From the NCBI RefSeq assembly GCF_003086295.3, contig NC_092048.1, positions 1,555,001 to 1,619,000 on the forward strand: a DNA stretch of 64,000 bases, read 5' to 3'. Below, one piece after another: positions 57,963-64,000 of this stretch; position 1 is the stretch's first letter; each line of letters begins with the position of its first letter. Made by a program: the position numbers and the translations under genes. This stretch comes from Arachis hypogaea. Taxonomy: Eukaryota > Streptophyta > Magnoliopsida > Fabales > Fabaceae. Below the pieces are notes generated by a model that had not been told where the DNA came from, ran no database searches, and saw only the letters and a list, made by a program, of their open reading frames with translations.

Positions 57963-59791
57963 GGCTGCTGGTGGGGCATGATAAGGCCCGCCTCCTCAGC
58001 CACAACTGTTCCAGTTTCGTCTTTGAACTTCTTACCTGATTTTTCCATTATTAGTTGTTCGTCATCTTCCATCTTGTCTACATAGACTGGTAGGCTGCTT
58101 GTATCCCTTCTCCTTTTAGCGTTCAGATTCAACCCCATGTCAAAAGCCAGCTCCAACACATGTTGATTTTCGTTCCTCTGCTCCGACACAGCAGCAAGCT
58201 GCTCTTTCATATCTTGCTTTTCCTCAGCTAGTTCAACATAATACTCCTCCCCATTTTCCATTCGTTGAATCATGGTTCTACCAGCTGCAGTAATGGTCCT
58301 CTTCATTTTAAGTTTTTCCCTATAGCTCCACAACTGACCTCCGCCATGCTTTATAATTCGTGTCTCCTTCTCTGATTGCTTATTAAAATCCATAACGCCA
58401 TATTGATAAATTTGGGGTTCTTTCTTGCCAAAAAGCATCTCCAATTCTTCCCTGATTGTTAACTTTTTGGGATACTCCGAAGCACCTTGCTGCACTTGTT
58501 GGCACTCAAACGAAACCTCCATCTGCTTCAGCTCATTGAAATGCCCCTCATTCAGCCTTGTTTCGGTACCAAAAGGTTGGTGCTTCATGTTCTCCCCGAC
58601 TTGAAGATGCTCCTGACACCCCTCTTTAAAAGATTGAAACTTACAAGGTCTAGAACCCTGCTGCTCCCTAGAAAGTGTGGCATTGGGCATAAAAGCAGAG
58701 TTTACTTCACCAACCTCTTGGAGCTTATCTTTACCTTTTGTAATGTCAGCTTTAATATTTGGAGATTTGTCACCCCTTCTCAACGCTTTCCCATGTGAAG
58801 ACATAAGTTTGATTAGTACATTTTGTAAGACATCTTCAACATGCTGTCTAGATCCCTGGCTCTCCCTATCTAACCCCGCCTGTTGCTCAGAATTTGCTTT
58901 GAGGTCCCTCTGAAGCTCTGCTTCTAATCCCCTGCCCGTACCACTCTCTGCTTCCGACTGATCCTTCATACACTGCATCCTTACACGTTCCCCCTCACAA
59001 TCCTGCTTAGCCTCAGACCATTCCCTGTTCATTGCTTTGTCATCCTGCTCCGTTTCCTTGGCTAAGATGGCCCTAGCTCGACTAACCCCCAAACCCAGCC
59101 CATACCTTGGTTTCGTGTGGTCCCAGCTAGCCATTGCCATTGGATTCTTACATTCCTTCTTAGTATGACCCAGAATTCCACAATTCAAACAGTAACTGTC
59201 TTGGATCCTCTCATACTTGAAGTCGACCCAAACAGTTTGATGATTTTGTGTTGCTAACCAGAAGCCAGTTGGCAGAGGTTTAGTGATATTCATTGTGACC
59301 CTCACCCTCAAGAACGTTCTCTGTAGTGTATCGTTTAATCTAGGATTTTCTGTTTCCATTACAGCACCTATTTTCTTGCCAATAATCTCTGCTGTTTTTC
59401 TTGTTATATAATTAAGTGGAAGTCCATGTATTTGTATCCATAATTCCATATACCTATGATCCACCTCATAGATTGACTCACGTCCATTCCATGTCTGCAG
59501 GTTAAGAAGATTCCCTCGAATACTCCAGGGGCCTCCGTTACGTATGTGGATCCCTTTCCGCGCATCTTTAAAGCTGATCAGCACTTTATTCCTACCGACA
59601 TCGGAGATAGCTACACCTTGCGGATGACCCCAAATCCCCATAATAGCAGCTTTGCAGGTGCTGAAGCTAACTTCTTTGTCCGAAAGAATCTTCCCCACCA
59701 TGTTCAGGTTCTCTGGAGCAAAGCTGACATCTTCTTCTGGGTCAATGGAAATAACTTTGCCTTCAACAGATTGTTCCTCTTTGTAGGCCAT
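57959..59791 (-). CDS. LINE ORF1: DUF4283 and zinc-knuckle nucleic-acid-binding protein
   Basis: A 610-residue open frame begins MAYKEEQSVEGK. Residues from about 30 to 190 match the DUF4283 fold common to plant LINE ORF1 proteins (MVGKILSDKEVSFSTCKAAI, then GPWSIRGNLLNLQTW and ELWIQIHGLPLNY). One CCHC zinc knuckle follows (CLNCGILGHTKKEC). The remaining 380 residues are charged, Gln/Glu-rich and likely disordered. Such proteins coat element RNA. Its TGA overlaps the ATG of ORF2. Confidence 0.92.
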   Translation of the reverse strand: MAYKEEQSVEGKVISIDPEEDVSFAPENLNMVGKILSDKEVSFSTCKAAIMGIWGHPQGVAISDVGRNKVLISFKDARKGIHIRNGGPWSIRGNLLNLQTWNGRESIYEVDHRYMELWIQIHGLPLNYITRKTAEIIGKKIGAVMETENPRLNDTLQRTFLRVRVTMNITKPLPTGFWLATQNHQTVWVDFKYERIQDSYCLNCGILGHTKKECKNPMAMASWDHTKPRYGLGLGVSRARAILAKETEQDDKAMNREWSEAKQDCEGERVRMQCMKDQSEAESGTGRGLEAELQRDLKANSEQQAGLDRESQGSRQHVEDVLQNVLIKLMSSHGKALRRGDKSPNIKADITKGKDKLQEVGEVNSAFMPNATLSREQQGSRPCKFQSFKEGCQEHLQVGENMKHQPFGTETRLNEGHFNELKQMEVSFECQQVQQGASEYPKKLTIREELEMLFGKKEPQIYQYGVMDFNKQSEKETRIIKHGGGQLWSYREKLKMKRTITAAGRTMIQRMENGEEYYVELAEEKQDMKEQLAAVSEQRNENQHVLELAFDMGLNLNAKRRRDTSSLPVYVDKMEDDEQLIMEKSGKKFKDETGTVVAEEAGLIMPHQQP

Positions 59792-59971
59792 ATGTAGTAT
59801 TGTGATAATAAGAGAAAGAAGCTAGAAATAAAAGTTTGCACAAAAGTAAGGATAGTACGCAGGTAAGTACAAAACCTTATTTCAGGAAAACTCTCCAGAA
59901 GAGAGAAAAGTTCTCCATGAGAGAGATAAGGCGGTTCTGCAAACCGAAAGATTAATTAGTGTAGATGATTT

Positions 59972-60597
59972 TGATAACCAGTTCAGATCTGATGTGGACC
60001 CAAAACATTTCTTGGGCCCTTGCTAGGTTCCTTCACCTTTTAGGCAAATCACACGTGTTGGGTGATATAGTAAAAGGGGACTTGGCCACTTGGGCCTTAT
60101 TTTTCTTAAACAATAAAAATAGGCTACATTTATTTATATATGCAGCACCTCTTGCACAATGAGAATAGAAGTGGGTGGGTTTCGGGTTCTGATTTGGACC
60201 TGAAAGAATGAGCTGACCACTCGATCAACCCAAGTTAGTTATCATCTATATTAAGTGGGTATAATAATTTTGGTTATATATATATCCCTATCAATTATAG
60301 TTATAATAGTAATTAAAAAAGTATGGAATAAATAATTCAAATATATATATATATATAGCCCAAATTAAAACATGCACTTTATTTTCAAATTATCTCGACG
60401 ACAATATTCATGACAGAAAACATACATCAAGTTTCAAATTAAATAAACTGCAATAATCACGCGTAATAAGTAATGCTTAGTCTATGTTTATTTCCTAGAC
60501 TTTATTAGGCACACATGCGCCAGAATAATACAACTGAATAATATTATTTTATTTTTAATTTTGACCATACATAATAGTCAAAATTAAGATAAGATAA
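59972..60597. other. Gap between the LINE and P450 copy 4
   Basis: No gene is seen. A short (AT)n run lies near 60340-60356. This should include the 3' untranslated region of P450 copy 4 near its right edge. Confidence 0.5.
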
Positions 60598-63500
60598 TTA
60601 CTTCCCCATATGATTGTATAGTTTAGGCTGAAGATGCAATGGTACTTTCTTGCAAACAGTGAGCCCATAAATCTCACACATATCAATGTGTTGCATTTTA
60701 GTGACACCAACATCATCATCATCATTATTATTGGGCAGCTTCCAATCAAACCAATATAGAAGATTAGCAAGAATATGTTCAGTGGAAGCAATTGCAAATG
60801 AAATTCCAGCACAACCCCTTCTTCCGAAACCAAAGGGTATAAGTTCCAAATGTTGACCCATAAAATCAATTTGACTTTTCTCAAATCTCTCAGGAATGAA
60901 CTCTTCAGGGTTGTTCCAAATTTCGGGGTCCCTTTGAATTGTCCATGCATTCAAATATACCTTTGTCTTTGATGGAATATCATAACCTTTTAGCTTCACA
61001 TCACTTAGGGTTTCACGGGGTATTAATAAAGGAGCAGGTGGATGCAATCTTAGAATTTCTTTCATGACACATTTCATGTATTCCATTTTATTCACATCAT
61101 TTTCATCTATTTTTTGTTTATACCCAACAACATTTCTTACTTCTTCTTGAACTTTCTTCATGATCTTTGGATTCTTAATCAGTTCTGCAAATGTCCACTC
61201 CAAAAGTGTTGAAGTAGTGTCACCACCTCCCGCAAATACGTCCTGTGTATTAGATATATAATTATCGAAAATGTTTCGTAAGCAAAGAAAATCAGTCAAA
61301 AACAGCCATAATTAATGAATACTAAATAAGATAAGTTCTGTCTGTTTTTTGTCTCCCTAGCATTACCTATAATTATTTATTTACCTTCACTTAATATAAC
61401 TTTATTTAACAGTTTAATTTGTGAGAGTAAATAATTTTATAATAGTATAAAATTATAAAAATTTGAGAATAAATACTAATATTTAATTTAAAGAATTATG
61501 TTGTATACTAGCAGAATATATATATAATATTTATAAATTTAGATAAAATATTTTTTTGTCTTTCAAATTTAAAAATTTTAAAAATATTCTTGAATTTTAT
61601 GTTATTTTAATTTTATCTTAAAAATTTTTAAATTACACTAAATATATCTAGGACGACTAATTTTTCAAAAAATTTAACACAAATTAACGACAATTAACAA
61701 GAATAACTTTCAATACAAATAAATCAAACATAGTTGTTATAACATTATTGTTGATTTTTTTAAAAATTTAATTGTCAAATGATATATTTGATGCAGATAA
61801 AAAACTTTAAAGACAAAATTAAAACAAAAGAGATATTTTTAAATTTTTGATAAATTTCAAGAACAAAAAATACATTTTACCTTTCTATTTTTATATATAT
61901 ATTTAATAAAATCTCTTTTCTCTTCATTTCATTATTAAATCTCTTTCTCTTTGACTTGCTACACAAGCTATCTATTGTCCTAATGAGTAGAAATCATGTG
62001 GCTAAGATATTTGAAAATTTACGTTCATAAAATTAATCCAATTTTAATTATATATAATAGATAAATATATTATTGTTACTTTATACTTTTTAAGTAGGTA
62101 AGAATAATTAATTTTAAAAATCATACCATTAGGATTGCTTTGAGATTATCATTGGAGAGGTGAAAGTCATGATGAACACCATCCTCTTGAACTTGAAGCA
62201 GTAAATCAACAAAGTCTTTCTTATCATCATCATTTCCTTTCTTAATCATTCTCCTATGTTCTTCAAGTACCTTATCATAGAAACAATCTAATGCATGAAA
62301 AGTGGCCTTGAATTCTTGTATTTGGCCAGTGAGAAAATCAAGCCAACCCAAGAAAGGGAAGAAATCTCCCACACTAAAAGCAGCCAATTCTCTCATCATC
62401 TTCCTTCCAAGCTCTCCAAAGCTGCTATTACCATCTGGATTATCATACTTTTGTCCAAGAACACATCTTGACACTATGTTGTTTGATGTTGCAATTATCA
62501 ACTCACTAAGGTTCACACATGACTCTTTGTTGCTTCCACATGTTTCACGTATGCTATCAACCTATGTATATATATGTTACATTGATATGCATACCGTTAT
62601 TAAATTATAAAAAAAATAATCTTTAAAATATGGGAATGACTCAGATAAAAACACCTAAAACGTCTTTTTTAAAAATATTTTTTGGTAATTAAAATTTAAT
62701 ATATATAATTAATTAAATCATGTTATTTTTGTCAAAATTAGGCTAGACAAATTGATTTAACCGAAAAAAATGGTAAATCAAATCTTGAACTGGTCTAAAT
62801 TAATATTATTTTTTTTTATAAAAAATGACTACAATACTCTTATTATAGAGAATAGTTAAAATACTCTTATATATATATTAATTTTAAAAATTTTAAATTC
62901 TAACCCTACAATAAAAAAATAAAGGATTAAAATTTAGGATTCTCAAAATTAATATATATAATAGAAATATTTTAATCATTTTCTATAATAGGGTATTGTA
63001 GTCATTTTCTATAAAAAATAATATTAATTTAGACCAGTTCAAGATTTAATTCACCATTTTTCGGTCAAATCAATTTGTCTAGCCTAATTTTAAAAAAAAT
63101 AACACGATTTAGTCGATTGTATGTGTTAAAATTTAATTATTAAAAAATATCTTTATAAAAAGACGTTTTCAACGTCTTTATCTAAGTAGCTCCCTTAAAA
63201 TATATTATGTTCTGAACGGTCACATATCATTTGATGGTCAATTAAGACAGGCCACCTAATCATATGTGGCCGCTTAAGATAAGACAATTAGCCATGTGTG
63301 ACAAAAAATGATAATATAATATTTAAAAAAAATGGTATATAGATATTTTTTTCTATTTTATCTTAAATTCTTGAAATACGAAAGCTATAAATATAGTATA
63401 TATTCATTCGAAAAATATAAATGCAAAAACTTGAGTAGTAGATAATTTTAAAGTATTTTGTTATGCAATCTCATCATAGCTACTAACCAATTCGGCAACC

Positions 63501-64000
63501 TCCTCTTCACGAATGGATTGAAAGGATCGCACCCTTTTAAGGCTTAGAAGCTCAAGAACACAAATCTTTCTTTTCTGTCTCCACTCATCACCATAGGGTG
63601 CAAAAGCAACATCCTTACATCCATACATAATGATTCTCTCGGATGTTGTTTGGGGCCTGTTGGAGAAAACAACATCATGGTTTTTGATGATTTCTTTGGC
63701 CACATCAACCGAAGAAACAACAATGGCTGGTGTTTGTCCAAGTTGAAGAGACATGAGAGGGCCATGCTTCTTTGAGAGTTCATGGAAGGAACGGTGTGGC
63801 AATGTTCCTAGTTGATGAAGGTTTCCAATGAATGGTAGCTTTGGTGGTGATGGTGGAAGATTATTGGATTTTCGTCCTTTTTTTGTTATTGTGAAATTAA
63901 GCACAAGAAAGATGCTTATGAAGCCAAAAATGGCTAAGTAGTAAAGGGTTGAGTAGTAATCTTGCTCATAATAATAATAATAAGAGGAATATTGTTTTAG
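60598..64000 (-). CDS. Cytochrome P450, CYP71 family, copy 4 (three exons, start beyond the window)
   Basis: The exons are >64000-63488, 62561-62127 and 61242-60598, with phase-0 joins (TTG|GTTAGT..ACATAG|GTT and ATG|GTATGA..ACACAG|GAC). The 530 residues visible lack only the first few. The frame is open to the window edge and begins LKQYSSYYYYYEQ, comparable to the VLKQLPYE of copies 1 and 3 but with a run of five Tyr. Motifs: PPSPPKLPFIGNLHQLG, WRQKR, GGGDTTS in the I-helix (Gly for Ser), EILR for ExxR, PERF, and FGFGRRGCAG at the heme loop (Ala where the others have Pro). Intron 1 (926 bp) contains a 563-bp foldback element and intron 2 (884 bp) a decayed MITE. It shares the extra intron with copy 2. 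Confidence 0.9.
61541..61881 (+). repeat. About 340-bp MITE (intron family), decayed copy in P450-4
   Basis: The ends GATAAAATATTTTTTTGTC and TACATTTTACC and the interior (ATTAACAAGAATAACTTTCA, then ACAAATAAATCAAACATAG) follow the copies at 29276 and 47298 in the same orientation but with many substitutions. Confidence 0.65.
62623..63203. mobile_element. 563-bp foldback element in P450-4 intron 1
   Basis: The element at 62632-63194 is flanked by exact 9-bp copies of TTAAAATAT (62623-62631 and 63195-63203). The arms are long inverted repeats: for example, AGGCTAGACAAATTGATTT near 62742 is mirrored by AATCAATTTGTCTAGCCT near 63068, and the AAACGTC end is mirrored by GACGTTTT. A 9-bp duplication with long inverted repeats fits a Mutator-type non-autonomous element. 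Confidence 0.85.

Larger units (their letters stand above)
52744..59971 (-). mobile_element. Full-length L1-type LINE, both ORFs open
   Basis: The element lies in minus orientation between exact 18-bp copies of ATTAGTGTAGATGATTTT (52744-52761 and 59954-59971). Its A-tail appears as a T-run at about 52758-52772. The order 5' to 3' is a 5' leader of about 160 bp, ORF1 (57959-59791), ORF2 (53823-57962), and a 3' region of about 1 kb. The two ORFs overlap by ATGA at 57959-57962, so ORF2 may be translated by termination-reinitiation. The perfect duplication and intact frames suggest a young and possibly mobile copy. Confidence 0.95.

Overview
This is nuclear DNA from a flowering plant. The evidence is AT-rich intergenic DNA, spliced genes with GT-AG introns, plant-specific gene families (NRT3/NAR2, CYP71, BAHD) and plant-type LINE, RTE, CACTA and MITE elements. 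The flavour of the proteins and repeats suggests a legume, possibly peanut (Arachis). That is inference from memory, and no search was run.

Region 1 (1-16.1 kb) is the gene-rich end. After AT-rich DNA come a 0.9 kb foldback element and a 5'-truncated RTE-type LINE carrying two premature stops. Three conserved single genes follow: NRT3/NAR2, the partner of high-affinity nitrate transporters (+, 2 exons); a manganese-dependent ADP-ribose/CDP-alcohol diphosphatase-like metallophosphoesterase (-, one coding exon plus a probable 5'UTR intron); and POD1, a TAPT1-family ER membrane protein (+, 11 exons). POD1 intron 6 reads as a U12-type AT-AC intron with a perfect branch-point motif.

Region 2 (16.1-64 kb) is a dispersed tandem array of four CYP71-type cytochrome P450 genes, all on the minus strand: 16.1-19.6, 28.0-31.6, 46.6-49.8 and 60.6->64 kb. 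The last runs off the window. All four keep the P450 signature motifs. They share one phase-0 intron before the I-helix. Copies 2 and 4 also share a second phase-0 intron that copies 1 and 3 lack. A short eroded P450 3' end at about 38.1 kb marks a dead fifth copy. Between copies 2 and 3 lies an intronless BAHD acyltransferase on the plus strand, related to spermidine hydroxycinnamoyl transferases. P450s and a BAHD acyltransferase together make a candidate specialised-metabolism cluster, but co-function is unproven.

The space between these genes is filled by mobile DNA: a near-perfect 1.8 kb palindrome at 20.6-22.4 kb; a complete 2.8 kb non-autonomous CACTA element with a TAA target duplication that carries an ALG14-like exon; a 7.2 kb LINE with both ORFs open and an exact 18-bp target duplication (52.7-60.0 kb); two hAT-like MITEs rich in GGATC; and several MITE families. 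One MITE family of about 350 bp sits in the last intron of all four P450 genes. The remaining intergenic DNA is AT-rich with no gene I can support.
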